From an uncultured Desulfovibrio sp. (GTDB lineage: Bacteria; Desulfobacterota; Desulfovibrionia; Desulfovibrionales; Desulfovibrionaceae), in assembly GCA_910587035.1 (NCBI GenBank), contig CAJUMQ010000021.1, positions 1-43,417 on the forward strand: a stretch of 43,417 nucleotides of DNA. The letters run 5' to 3'. The position numbers were made by a program, and so were the translations under genes. Positions 17,280 to 26,605 of the stretch are shown here, one piece after another (the first letter of the stretch is position 1; the number at the start of each line of letters is the position of its first letter). The notes beneath the pieces were generated by a model. That model had not been told where the DNA came from, did not search any database, and saw nothing but the letters and a program-made list of their open reading frames with translations.

Positions 17280-17446
17280 ATAATTTATCCTCCTGGGGAA
17301 TTATGTCATAACTGCGCAACTTCTAAACGGGGCAATTACGCAATCTTGAGCGCGGCTTTACCGCGCCTGTAACAAGATAAGTCTTTCATTCTGCGCGTAA
17401 AGACATAAAGAGGAATTTTTTTTGATTTTTTATGCTGGAGCATGGC

Positions 17447-17481
17447 AAAAAAATCCCGCTGCCGCCATGAGCGACAGCGGG
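17447..17481 (-). terminator. strong terminator of the HD-pfk-addAB-dehydrogenase operon
   Basis: On the minus strand CCCGCTGTCGC pairs with GCGGCAGCGGG (one mismatch) around a short loop and is followed by seven T. It lies 24 bases past the dehydrogenase stop codon. Confidence 0.9.
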
Positions 17482-17504
17482 AACAATTGAGACGCGTCCG
17501 GGTA

Positions 17505-18434
17505 CTACAGGGGCAGTCCTAGTCCATTCAGCAGGTTGTCAACAGCCATGGTGCCCATGAGCATTGTTGAGCCGGTGGTGGAGGATGAGCAGTGGGAGCC
17601 CATGATGATGTTGTCCAGGGTGTACCACTGGGGATTGGCCGGCGGCTCGCTTTCAAAGACATCAAGCCCGGCCCCGTAAATGGATCCCTTCTCAAGGGCA
17701 TCGAGCAGGGCATCTTCATCCACAAGGCCGCCGCGGGCCGTATTTATGAGAATGGCATTTTTTTTCATCATGCCTATGCGCCTGGCGTCCATGAGATTTT
17801 TTGTCTGTTCATTGAGCAGGCAGTGGAGTGTGATGAAGTCGGCATTGCGGCAGATTTCATCCACATCCGCCCTGGCAATGCCATTGGCTTCGGCAAAGTC
17901 GTGATCCCAGCTGGTGTCTGCAGCCAGGATGTTCATCTCAAACCCTTTGGCCCTTCGTGCAACACACTTGCCAATGGCGCCAAGGCCAATAATGCCAAGG
18001 GTTTTGCCATAGACATCAATTCCCTGTATTTTGCTCCAGTCCTTCTGGCGGCAGCGCCTGTCGATAAGTGCCACGCGCCTGGCTACACCCAGCATCAGGG
18101 CAAAGGCATAGTCCGCCACGGCATTGCTGTTGGCCCCCAGGGTACGGAATACCTGTATCCCCCTTTTTTCGCATTCAGTCAGATCAATATTGTCGAGGCC
18201 GACCCCGTACTTGCTGATGACTCGCAGGCTGGGGGCATGGGCAAGCACATCGGCATTTACGGGATCGACGCCCACAATGAGTCCCTCGCAGGGGGCAAGC
18301 AGGCGGCACATGGTCTTTTCATCCAGAATGCCGCCGGTATCATTGCGGATGACATCTATCCCGGCTCTTTGCAGCCTGTTGAAAAGATCGGGATTTGCCT
18401 TGCCAAAGGAGCGGGGAGTTACAAGCACCTTCAT
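17505..18434 (-). CDS. D-isomer-specific 2-hydroxyacid dehydrogenase (phosphoglycerate dehydrogenase-like)
   Basis: The 309-residue product belongs to the D-2-hydroxyacid dehydrogenase family and most resembles 3-phosphoglycerate dehydrogenase. The NAD-binding core has GIIGLGAIGKCVARR; the catalytic trio is visible as Arg in INTARGGLVDEDAL, Glu in DVFESEPP and His in MGSHCSSSTTG. It is a short form lacking the C-terminal ACT or regulatory domains of SerA, so it would be serine-insensitive if it is a SerA. The start at 18434 (MKVLVTPRSFG) is chosen because AGGAG lies about 10 bases upstream; a frame opening at 18497 would overlap addB. It is the last gene of the operon, 32 bases after addB. 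Glycerate or another 2-hydroxyacid is also possible as substrate. Confidence 0.85.
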   Translation of the reverse strand: MKVLVTPRSFGKANPDLFNRLQRAGIDVIRNDTGGILDEKTMCRLLAPCEGLIVGVDPVNADVLAHAPSLRVISKYGVGLDNIDLTECEKRGIQVFRTLGANSNAVADYAFALMLGVARRVALIDRRCRQKDWSKIQGIDVYGKTLGIIGLGAIGKCVARRAKGFEMNILAADTSWDHDFAEANGIARADVDEICRNADFITLHCLLNEQTKNLMDARRIGMMKKNAILINTARGGLVDEDALLDALEKGSIYGAGLDVFESEPPANPQWYTLDNIIMGSHCSSSTTGSTMLMGTMAVDNLLNGLGLPL

Positions 18435-18466
18435 ATATCTGCATCTCCTGTTTGCATGATGTGGCT

Positions 18467-21352
18467 TCAGGCATGGCACATGCCTGTAAAATCGCAATAT
18501 TTGCAGCTTTCGCTCTCACTGGCGCGAAAATCGACACACTTTTTCATGTTAGTGGGCACAAATTGGATTATGAGGCGGCATCTTGCGGCAGCAATGGCCT
18601 TTTCGTCATCTTCCAGGCCGTAAAAAAGGCTTTTTTCAGCGCCCGAATCTTTTAATTCCACGAATGCCGCATCACCCATGGTCTGGCCTCCCAGCAGTGT
18701 AATATAGAATGGCAGCTGGAGGGATGGCATTTTTTCACGCAGCTCATCCAGAAGCTCCATGTCCGGGCCGGGAGCGGAGAGGCCTTTGGCAAGTCTTTGG
18801 AAAAAATCGTCATCATGCCAGAAACCTTTTACCGGCAGTTTGAGGGATCCGGTCTTGTAATCGAGAAGCACCGTCTGGCCATCCCTCTCGTCCATGCGGT
18901 CAATGATTCCATGAAACTTCTGAGGGCTGCCGCAGATGTCCATGGTGATTTCAAGCCTCTTTTCAAGCGCCGTGATGCGGGTTTCTTCAGGCTGGGCTTC
19001 CAAAAATTGTTTCAACCTTATCCCGGCTGCCAGATCCAGCATGAGCCAGGATGGGGCAGGCAGCTTTTCGCGCAGGTTATGGCCCCTTGCCTGCTCTGCA
19101 AAACATCTGGCAAGATCTGCCGGGTTCAGCTCATGGCGTCTGACTGTGCTGCCCAGATACGGTTCATAAAAACTGCGCAGGGCGGCATGCACACAGGTGC
19201 CCACCAAAGATGGATCCTCATCTTCAAGCACTTCGGCCTGTGGCGCAAGTCCGAGGAGGTTTTTCCAGGCAAAATGGAGGGGGCAGGTCAGATAGAGATC
19301 CAGGCTGGTGGAGGAGATGCCTCTTGCCAGGTACCGCTCCAGGGCCGCCTGGATTGCTGCTGTTTTGGCCAGTGTTTTGGCTGTCCGCTTTTCCATGTGC
19401 ACTGCCACATTGGCTGCGTAAAGGGGGGGCTCGCCTGTGGTGAAGAGCCGTCCCGCATCCTTTTCCCTTTGCCAGATCAGTTGTTCCACAAAACGGCTGC
19501 GTGTTTTTTTGCCATCAAACAGGCCAGAATGGCTTATGCCTTCCTCCCAGGAAAAATAGACCTCTTCCGCACCCATGCACAGGCGCCAGAGGTTGTGCGC
19601 GGTAACATTTTCGCGGGTGCGCCCATCAGGCAGGCCCACAAGGGCGCGCAGGGAATCCGGCAACAGCGGATTTTGCTCCGGATTGCCTGGCAGGACATCA
19701 TCGCATGCATCCATTATCAAAACACGCCTGAAATGCAGAAGCCTGCTTTCCAGCATTCCCAGCAACTGCACTCCCACCAGCGGAAAAGCCTCAAAGGGCA
19801 CTCTTTCCGCCTCATGCAGCTGGCGCAAAATGCCATGCAGTGCCGGGATGGAGAACTTTTCATGCGCAAGAACACTGTTGGCCAGGAGGGGATTAATGAC
19901 ATTGTTGCGCAGATGCGTCATGGCTTCGGCATCCAGGGGGAAGCGTTTCCAGACTTCGCCTCCATGGGCGATGAGAAAGTTAAGAATGTCGCGCAGGCAG
20001 GTTGCCATGGATGAAATAGAATCCATATCCGCCGGTTTGATGGCAAGACAATCCAGGCATTCCCTGAAAAGGGCTGCCTCCTCCCCGTCAAGGGAGCTTG
20101 CGCAAAGATTGGCCACAGCCTCCAGATCGACATATTTTTCGCCAGATCCCACGAGTTTGGCCATGGTGCCCAAGGCTGGACGAAGTGAGGAGCCGGAAGC
20201 TGTGACAAGCATGTTTAAAAAAGGCTGCCTGATCAGTCTGAGCAGATCGCGCCAGTAATATCTGATGCTGTCACCGCTTGCGATGCGGTTTTCCTGCAGT
20301 TTGAAAATATCCTCCAGAAGATTTGAGAGCGGTGTGCGGTCCAGGGGATAACCCATGGATATATTGACATTTTTATCCGGAAGATGATGCAGCACAGGCA
20401 TGAGCAGATCTGGCTGGGAAAGAATGATGGCTGTGGATGAAGACTCTTTTTCTAAGATTTTGGGCAATTCATTAAGCTGGGAATGATAATCATAGCCGGA
20501 GAAAAATTTTATTTCCGGAGCCTGAGGCAGAATTTCATCAAAAATGACAGGTTCGGGTTTGCCATGCCATCGCCTGAGCCATGCTGCATGTTCGCGGCAG
20601 GAATTGTGGAGAGGCTCGCCTGTGGCCATGGCCGGATCGGTATGCAGGCATATATGCGCGCCAGCCTGCCACAAGGTGTGAAAAAGCCTGTTTTCAGCGC
20701 CATTGAGGGCATAAAATCCGGCAATAAACACAGGCCGGTTTTCACGTGGCAGCAGGAGGGGGGGGATGTTGTCCGCGTCCTGCATGGCAATGAAGTGATC
20801 CAGGCCAGGAGTGGTCCAGTTGCGATCGCCCAGAATCCCGCGCCAAGTCGACGCGATTCTGCCCAGGGCGCCAAGGAGATCGGCGGCAGGCTTGGCCACC
20901 TCATCCTCCATATGCGCCAAATCCTTTGCCTCCACGCCATGAATAAACATCTCCTCAAGCAGGGCGGAAAGGCGCAGCCCCCAGGGCAAAAATTTCTCCA
21001 TATCCATTTTTGCCAGTCTGGCTGCCAGAATTGGATCTTCTGTCGCAAGCGAGCACACACATTGATGCAGCAGACCGGCCTGCTCAAGTGTGGTTGCGAT
21101 GTGGGCAGGCCTTCTGGCCGCATGATTGCGCCAGATGGCCACAATCTCCGTAAATGAAAGCATCTTTGGCAGGATCAGGCTTCCGCCTTTTTGCGCATAA
21201 AGCCGGCTGAAATACTGCCAGGGCCGGTTGTGCGGCACAATGACAAGAGGTGACGCCGGAGCGCCATTTGTGCTTGCATCCACAAAGCTTTTCAGCATGG
21301 GCAGAAAAGGCTTTTTCCAGTCAAAAATGTAAAAGGGCCTTGCAGATTTCAT
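18467..21352 (-). CDS. addB: AddB-like PD-(D/E)XK exonuclease subunit
   Basis: AddB partners the AddA helicase-nuclease in processing double-strand breaks, the functional equivalent of RecBCD. This roughly 960-residue protein has a degenerate helicase-like N-terminal part and a C-terminal RecB-family nuclease domain: GTCVHAALRSFYEP, then ALEKRLEITMDICG, FHGIIDRMD and LLDYKTGSLK carrying the Asp and Asp/Glu-x-Lys metal residues. One cysteine in LYLTCPLHFAW and three in the C-terminal CKYCDFTGMC form the expected [4Fe-4S] staple of AddB nucleases. The ATG at 21352, four bases after the addA stop, is preferred; an upstream ATG at 21376 overlapping addA is possible. Sequence similarity in the N-terminal half is low, as is normal for AddB. 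Confidence 0.85.
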   Translation of the reverse strand: MKSARPFYIFDWKKPFLPMLKSFVDASTNGAPASPLVIVPHNRPWQYFSRLYAQKGGSLILPKMLSFTEIVAIWRNHAARRPAHIATTLEQAGLLHQCVCSLATEDPILAARLAKMDMEKFLPWGLRLSALLEEMFIHGVEAKDLAHMEDEVAKPAADLLGALGRIASTWRGILGDRNWTTPGLDHFIAMQDADNIPPLLLPRENRPVFIAGFYALNGAENRLFHTLWQAGAHICLHTDPAMATGEPLHNSCREHAAWLRRWHGKPEPVIFDEILPQAPEIKFFSGYDYHSQLNELPKILEKESSSTAIILSQPDLLMPVLHHLPDKNVNISMGYPLDRTPLSNLLEDIFKLQENRIASGDSIRYYWRDLLRLIRQPFLNMLVTASGSSLRPALGTMAKLVGSGEKYVDLEAVANLCASSLDGEEAALFRECLDCLAIKPADMDSISSMATCLRDILNFLIAHGGEVWKRFPLDAEAMTHLRNNVINPLLANSVLAHEKFSIPALHGILRQLHEAERVPFEAFPLVGVQLLGMLESRLLHFRRVLIMDACDDVLPGNPEQNPLLPDSLRALVGLPDGRTRENVTAHNLWRLCMGAEEVYFSWEEGISHSGLFDGKKTRSRFVEQLIWQREKDAGRLFTTGEPPLYAANVAVHMEKRTAKTLAKTAAIQAALERYLARGISSTSLDLYLTCPLHFAWKNLLGLAPQAEVLEDEDPSLVGTCVHAALRSFYEPYLGSTVRRHELNPADLARCFAEQARGHNLREKLPAPSWLMLDLAAGIRLKQFLEAQPEETRITALEKRLEITMDICGSPQKFHGIIDRMDERDGQTVLLDYKTGSLKLPVKGFWHDDDFFQRLAKGLSAPGPDMELLDELREKMPSLQLPFYITLLGGQTMGDAAFVELKDSGAEKSLFYGLEDDEKAIAAARCRLIIQFVPTNMKKCVDFRASESESCKYCDFTGMCHA

Positions 21353-21356
21353 GTGA

Positions 21357-24300
21357 TTAGGCCTGGGGATGTTCATGGCCAGGACATTCGTCCAGGAGGG
21401 GGGATGCCACCCCGGAATTTATGGAAACAAATTTTTTTATGCCAAGATAAACCAGCAGCCCCCTGATTTCGCCATTAAAAAGGCCGGATTGCCGCAGACA
21501 ATCCATGTAGCCGTTGATCTGCTCAATATGGCTATGGTGGGGTTCTCCGGATTTGTAATCCACCACCAGAGCCCCCCACGGACAGGGGACAATCAGATCG
21601 GCACGCATAAGATTGCCATTGGCATCCTGCACAGGCTGTTCTGGCCAGCCTGTGGCCAGCCATTGCCTTGCCTGTGGCAGCTGCGCAAACCATCTAAGAG
21701 AGCTTTGCAACTCCTCATGCAATGCGGGGTCATCGGGAACATGGATGCCTCCATGCAGAAGACCCATATTGAAAGCAGTTCTGGCGCTTTCGTCCGGATC
21801 TGCGTCAAACTGGAGATGTTCCAGACAATAGTGCAAAAATATGCCCTTGGCATCAGGCGAAAGCTTTGTCGCGCTCAGGTCATTGACGAAAATTTTCAGA
21901 CGCGGCAGCCATTGCATTGGCCGCCAGTCATCTTCCTGCAGCCAATCGCTCTGCTCCGGCATGGGGGCCATGTCATCGGCTTCTTTTCCAGCATTGCCGG
22001 CAACAGCATCCGACTGCAGAGGCGAGCCACAGGAGTAGGGTAGGGTTTTGCCGGCAAGCTCCAGCATTTTTTTTATGGCCGGAGTGAGGGTTTTCCTGTT
22101 GTTTTTCTCCGCATTGCAGACAAAAAAATACAGCTCCTCCCTGGCTCTGGTAAGAGCCACATAAAAGAGATTCATTACTTCAAGGGCCTGCTTGACCATA
22201 TCATCATAATAAATGCGTCCCATGGCCATGGCAGTGGGCTGAACGGCAATTTTCAGACCATCAATTTCGAGAGGAATGGGGGCATCGGATGGTGAGATGT
22301 TAAAATTACTCCAGGGGAGAATGACAACCGGGGCCTCAAGGCCCTTGGCCTTGTGTATTGTCATTATCCGCACAGCATCCATGTGCTCCGGCATGGGCGC
22401 TTTTTCATCAATGCCCTTTTGACGCCAGTATTCCAGAAAGGATGACAGTGAGGAGCTGCCTCTTTCCTCGGCTCTCTGAACAATCTCCATAAATCTGCGC
22501 AGAATGGTGGACTCTTTTTTAAAGCGTCTTTCCACATTCAGGCGTCCATACCATTCCATGATTATGTCATAAGGCGTCAACAAGGCGGCCTGGTTGTAGA
22601 AAGGCTCAAAAACAGATTGCCAAATCTCCGGGAAATCCCTGGAAAAACATTTAAACAATGGATCCCTGCGATCTCTGGCAGCCCAGTCCTGCAGCTGCTG
22701 CCAGGTCATGTTTGTGACAGCCGGATGATCCAGAACCAGGCTGCCACCGGCAACAGTCATAAATGCAAGATCGTCTTCTGGCGATGCAAGAAAATCAAGC
22801 AGGGCCACAGACTGGATTACAAGGGGATTGTCAGCCAGCAGCAGGCTGTTTTCCGTAATTACGGGTATGTCATTATCCAGCAGTGTCTGCGAAACAAGGC
22901 TTTCCTGTGTGGAGTTGCGCACAAGAATCATGATGTCGGACCATGGCCGGCGCGGATGGATTTCCGCTATCAGGAGCTTTGCCAGTCTGGCAAGCACCAG
23001 TTCATTGACATCATCGGTTTTTTCGGCAGTGAAGTCTTCGGCATGGACATAACCGCATGGCGCGGATTTTTGGGCGCAATTTTGGCGCACGTCAGAAAAG
23101 GAATCATGCAAACGTTCAGCGGCAGCCTGAAAAATATCTGGCGGGGTGGAAGCTGGCAGCATGCTGGCCATAATCTCGCTTGCAATGTCCATGTCGCTGC
23201 CCAGGCCGCCAAAAAGCGCGTTTGTATGATCAATGATGCATTCAAGACTGCGCCAGTTGGTGTCAAGGGTCGCGCTGTCCACGGCATTTGCCACGGCAAG
23301 CAGCTCGGCATCCTGACCAACGGAATCAAACAGGGTTGAATCCGCTCCCCGCCAGCCATAAACAGATTGCTTGACATCGCCAACCCAGGTCAATGTGCCG
23401 CCGTGGGAGAGGGCCTGATGCACCAGGGGCCGGAGAACCTGCCATTGTTCATGGCTGGTGTCCTGAAATTCATCGAGCAGAAAATGAGTCAGGCGCGTGC
23501 CCAGCCTGCATATGGCATCGGAGACCCCCTGTTCATCGCAAAGAGCCTGGGCGGCATAGGGGGCGATGAGAGCGGTGGGGAGTTCTCCCTCCGCCTCAAG
23601 ATTGGATCTGAAGGCGGAAGCAATAATTAGCGCAAGATCTATGAATGGGGCCAGCTCAAGCCCCTTTTTGAAAATGCCGGATCTTTTGGCATGATTAGCC
23701 ACCGCATCTTTCCAGATACGATGGCAGGCTTCAATCTCCTCATTTGGCGGGCTGCTCTTTACAAATAGCTCCCGTGCGGATTCTTTGGTTTGAAAGGCGG
23801 AGGTGAAGTCAAAATCTCCGGAGGCGTTTTTTTGCACAGCGGCCAGAGCCTGTTTTTTCCATGTCAAACCGGCAGCGGCGGCCAGATAGTCCAAGGCTGC
23901 CTTTTGGCAGGCAGCCTCATATTCCTGCAATTTGGCCTGGATTGCGGATTCGGACGCAAGGTCGGCAAATGCGCCCCGTAGGCAGCCAGTCATGACCAGA
24001 TCCAGCCTTTTGCCCAGTTTGTCTCCGGCCATGAAGCCTTTGCTGTTGCCATAGTCCAGCACCGCCTTGCATGCGGCCCGGAGCTGGTCTTCCAGAATGC
24101 CGCCATTTCTGGCATTTTCCAGCAAAAGATCGAGGTAGGGCTCCAGGGTGTCACCAACTGAAAAGGTTGGCTCAAAATCCGGATTTATGCCCAGGGCAAG
24201 CGCTGATGAGCGCACAATCATATGCAAAAGGCTGTCTATGGTGCGGATATTAAGGGCGCCCATGTCATGCAGCAGGGCATCAAGCCAGATTTCCGCTTGG

Positions 24301-24590
24301 GCGGGGGACAATTCCTTATCGTCACTCAGGCCAAGGGCGGATTCTTTCAAACGGCCAAGAATGCGCTGGCGCATTTCCATGGCCGCGGCATTGGTGAAGG
24401 TGATGGCGAGAATTTCACCTGCCGCGCAGGCCGCGGCGCTTTGTGACACAAGGCACGCGGCCTGACGCGGACTGGACCTGATCACGCATTGGCGCAGTCG
24501 CTCCAGATATTTGCCTGTAAGGGTATAGGTCTTGCCAGACCCGGCGGAGGCCTTGATCTGGTTAAGGGGCTTCAAGGATTCATTCCTCAT
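21357..24590 (-). CDS. addA: AddA-like UvrD-family helicase-nuclease
   Basis: This 1077-residue protein is a superfamily 1A helicase with a C-terminal RecB-type nuclease domain. Walker A is KASAGSGKTYTL (about 13-24), motif II is FLLDEFQDTSHEQW, motif III is LTWVGDVKQSVYGWRGA, and motifs V/VI appear as VRIMTIHKAKGLEAPVVILP and FYVALTRAREELYF. Near the C terminus, LIVPCPWGALVVDYKSGE gives the nuclease Asp and Asp-Tyr-Lys residues. AddA unwinds and degrades broken DNA ends with AddB to load RecA. Its ATG overlaps the phosphofructokinase stop by 11 bases, so translation is probably coupled. Chi recognition cannot be judged. Confidence 0.92.
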   Translation of the reverse strand: MRNESLKPLNQIKASAGSGKTYTLTGKYLERLRQCVIRSSPRQAACLVSQSAAACAAGEILAITFTNAAAMEMRQRILGRLKESALGLSDDKELSPAQAEIWLDALLHDMGALNIRTIDSLLHMIVRSSALALGINPDFEPTFSVGDTLEPYLDLLLENARNGGILEDQLRAACKAVLDYGNSKGFMAGDKLGKRLDLVMTGCLRGAFADLASESAIQAKLQEYEAACQKAALDYLAAAAGLTWKKQALAAVQKNASGDFDFTSAFQTKESARELFVKSSPPNEEIEACHRIWKDAVANHAKRSGIFKKGLELAPFIDLALIIASAFRSNLEAEGELPTALIAPYAAQALCDEQGVSDAICRLGTRLTHFLLDEFQDTSHEQWQVLRPLVHQALSHGGTLTWVGDVKQSVYGWRGADSTLFDSVGQDAELLAVANAVDSATLDTNWRSLECIIDHTNALFGGLGSDMDIASEIMASMLPASTPPDIFQAAAERLHDSFSDVRQNCAQKSAPCGYVHAEDFTAEKTDDVNELVLARLAKLLIAEIHPRRPWSDIMILVRNSTQESLVSQTLLDNDIPVITENSLLLADNPLVIQSVALLDFLASPEDDLAFMTVAGGSLVLDHPAVTNMTWQQLQDWAARDRRDPLFKCFSRDFPEIWQSVFEPFYNQAALLTPYDIIMEWYGRLNVERRFKKESTILRRFMEIVQRAEERGSSSLSSFLEYWRQKGIDEKAPMPEHMDAVRIMTIHKAKGLEAPVVILPWSNFNISPSDAPIPLEIDGLKIAVQPTAMAMGRIYYDDMVKQALEVMNLFYVALTRAREELYFFVCNAEKNNRKTLTPAIKKMLELAGKTLPYSCGSPLQSDAVAGNAGKEADDMAPMPEQSDWLQEDDWRPMQWLPRLKIFVNDLSATKLSPDAKGIFLHYCLEHLQFDADPDESARTAFNMGLLHGGIHVPDDPALHEELQSSLRWFAQLPQARQWLATGWPEQPVQDANGNLMRADLIVPCPWGALVVDYKSGEPHHSHIEQINGYMDCLRQSGLFNGEIRGLLVYLGIKKFVSINSGVASPLLDECPGHEHPQA

Positions 24591-25890
24591 CAGGCGGCAG
24601 CATGCCCTTGAGCATGCCCTGGCCGGTGGATTCCAGCACAGCGCGCCACAAATCGGAATAAATGTTCAGCTTGCGGCGTGTTTTTGTGACCAGCTGCAGT
24701 GGCAGATGCACATATCGCTCCTGGATTTTGGCCACAACCATGTCCGTGCGGCCGGCCATGGCCGCATGCACGGCATACTGGCCCAGAAAACCGCAATAGA
24801 CCTTGTCTCCGGCATGGGCGGGCACGGAGCGGATGATGTAGCTGGGGTCAATAAACTTGATGGAATGGGCCATGCCCAAGCTGTCCAGGTAGCGTTTGAT
24901 CTCCTTGCGCAGGAGATCGGAGATATTGCCCAAAACCCTGTTGCCCGATGCGTCTGTCTCCTTTTGATGCGCCAGCAGATGCTGTCCGGCGCCTTCGGCC
25001 GTCACAATGACGGCATGGCCGCGCTCGGAGAGTCTTTGGGCAATGGCTGGCAGCAGCCCGCCTTCGCCTTCCAGCGTAAAGGGCGCTTCGGGGATGAGCA
25101 CAAAATTTACTTCCTTGAGAGCCAGGGTGGACTGCGCTGCAATAAAGCCGGATTCCCTGCCCATGAGTTTGACAAGGCCTATGCCGTTGGGGGTGCCGCA
25201 GGCTTCCGTATGCGCGCATTCTATGGCTTCTGTGGCCTTGAAAACAGCTGTCTCAAATCCGAAGGACTGTGGTATGAAATTTATGTCATTGTCAATGGTC
25301 TTGGGAATGCCAATGACCGAGATCTTCAGGGATCTCTTGCGGATTTCCTGGCTGATGGCAGAAGCGGCCTTCATGGTGCCATCGCCGCCAACGATGAACA
25401 GCGCATTGACATTGTTGCGTTCAAGGCAGTCCACAATTTCATCCACAGGTTGGGGGCCGCGGGAGGAGCCGAGAATGGTGCCGCCAAACATGTGGATGTC
25501 CGCCACCATCTCGGGAGTCAGATTGACAGGACGGTGCTTGTACCTGGAGATAAAGCCCTCAAGGCCATAGGGAATGCCCATTATGGAAGGCACACTATAG
25601 GCATGATGCGCCTCCATGACGATGGCCCTGATGACATCGTTAATGCCGGGGCAGAGACCGCCGCAGGTGACAATGGCGCATTTGGCGCGTGTGGAATCAA
25701 AATAAAGCTTTTTGCGGGGGCCGGCAGCCTCAAAGGAAACCCGGCATGCCTGGTCATTGCCCTGGGCAAGCTCGTCATCAACAACGATCTGAATTTTTTT
25801 ATTGTCCGCCCATGTGCGATAGGGAAGGTGGGATTCCAGTTTGCAGGGGCCAAGCACCTGAATTGAAGTATCCCAGGCGCACTTATCCAT
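24580..25890 (-). CDS. ATP-type 6-phosphofructokinase of the PPi-PFK-like clade
   Basis: The 436-residue enzyme phosphorylates fructose 6-phosphate in glycolysis. It is longer than the 320-residue E. coli PfkA, with an N-terminal extension of about 70 residues, and resembles the clade with plant, spirochaete and Entamoeba enzymes. Active-site motifs are CGGLCPGIND (76-85), GGDGT (168-172) and PKTIDND (196-202), then MGRESGFIA. Gly171 in GGDGT is the residue found in ATP-using enzymes (Asp in PPi-using ones), while Lys197 in PKTIDND is the residue typical of the PPi group; together they predict ATP use in a PPi-like scaffold, though this needs assay. AGGAGAGG precedes the ATG. It sits between an HD-domain gene and addA in a five-gene operon. 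Confidence 0.9.
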   Translation of the reverse strand: MDKCAWDTSIQVLGPCKLESHLPYRTWADNKKIQIVVDDELAQGNDQACRVSFEAAGPRKKLYFDSTRAKCAIVTCGGLCPGINDVIRAIVMEAHHAYSVPSIMGIPYGLEGFISRYKHRPVNLTPEMVADIHMFGGTILGSSRGPQPVDEIVDCLERNNVNALFIVGGDGTMKAASAISQEIRKRSLKISVIGIPKTIDNDINFIPQSFGFETAVFKATEAIECAHTEACGTPNGIGLVKLMGRESGFIAAQSTLALKEVNFVLIPEAPFTLEGEGGLLPAIAQRLSERGHAVIVTAEGAGQHLLAHQKETDASGNRVLGNISDLLRKEIKRYLDSLGMAHSIKFIDPSYIIRSVPAHAGDKVYCGFLGQYAVHAAMAGRTDMVVAKIQERYVHLPLQLVTKTRRKLNIYSDLWRAVLESTGQGMLKGMLPPDEE

Positions 25891-25939
25891 CTTGCCTCTC
25901 CTGGTTATTTTGCGGTTTGTGGTTGGTTTGGGGCAGAAA

Positions 25940-26491
25940 TCAGTCTGCCTGCGGCTGCTCCATGGCAGCCATGGCGTTTATGGCAAGGGCGAGAAACTCA
26001 TCAAGGCCAATTCCCGCCTTTTCACATTCGCGGATGTTATCCCTGTTGACATTGGCCGCGAAGGCCTTGTCCTTCATCTTTTTTTTGATGCTTTTGACCT
26101 GCATTCCCTCATATCCGGTGGGGCGCATCAGGGCTGCCGCGGCCACAAGACCGGTGACTGTTTCCCCGCAGCGGAGGGCATGGTCAAAAGTGCTGGCCGG
26201 TTTTGCGCCGTTCATTTCCCCATTGTGCGCCCTTATGGCGCAGAGAGCCTCCTCCGGCAGAATGCCCTCAAGCATTTTTGCCGCTTCAAGACCGTGATTC
26301 TGCGGTGCCTGCATGGTATGAGGAAAATCCAGATCATGCAAAAGTCCCGTCATTGCCCACAAATTCCTGTCCGTTCCCAAATGTTCCGCCATGGCCCCAA
26401 GCACCGCCTCTGATGCCAGGGCATGGCGCATGAGGGATGGAGTGACATCATTGCGCTCCAACAATTCCAAGGCTTGCGCGCGATCTATCAT
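25940..26491 (-). CDS. HD-domain (HDIG-type) phosphohydrolase-like protein
   Basis: The 183-residue protein is a stand-alone HD-domain protein. Metal-ligand candidates are H23 in MRHALASE, the H52-D53 pair in GLLHDLD, H66 in NHGLEAAKML and later His/Asp residues (IRAHNGE and FDHALRCGET). HD proteins of this size are metal-dependent phosphohydrolases acting on nucleotides or related phosphates, but the substrate is not predictable. A strong GAGGAG site precedes the ATG. It is the first gene of the operon with pfk, addA, addB and the dehydrogenase, 49 bases before pfk, and is divergent from ricT. Confidence 0.85.
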   Translation of the reverse strand: MIDRAQALELLERNDVTPSLMRHALASEAVLGAMAEHLGTDRNLWAMTGLLHDLDFPHTMQAPQNHGLEAAKMLEGILPEEALCAIRAHNGEMNGAKPASTFDHALRCGETVTGLVAAAALMRPTGYEGMQVKSIKKKMKDKAFAANVNRDNIRECEKAGIGLDEFLALAINAMAAMEQPQAD

Positions 26492-26605
26492 CTTATTTTT
26501 CTCCTCAAAAAAATGTAGCGCAGGGTTTGGCGTATTGCAAGCATGGTTGACTTGGACAAAAATATGTAAAAAAATACTCTTTTCACATTAACTCGTCAGG
26601 TGACA

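Noticed and set aside
24532..25866. 444-codon plus-strand frame opposite the phosphofructokinase gene
   Set aside because: Antisense shadow; the phosphofructokinase motifs on the other strand decide the coding strand.
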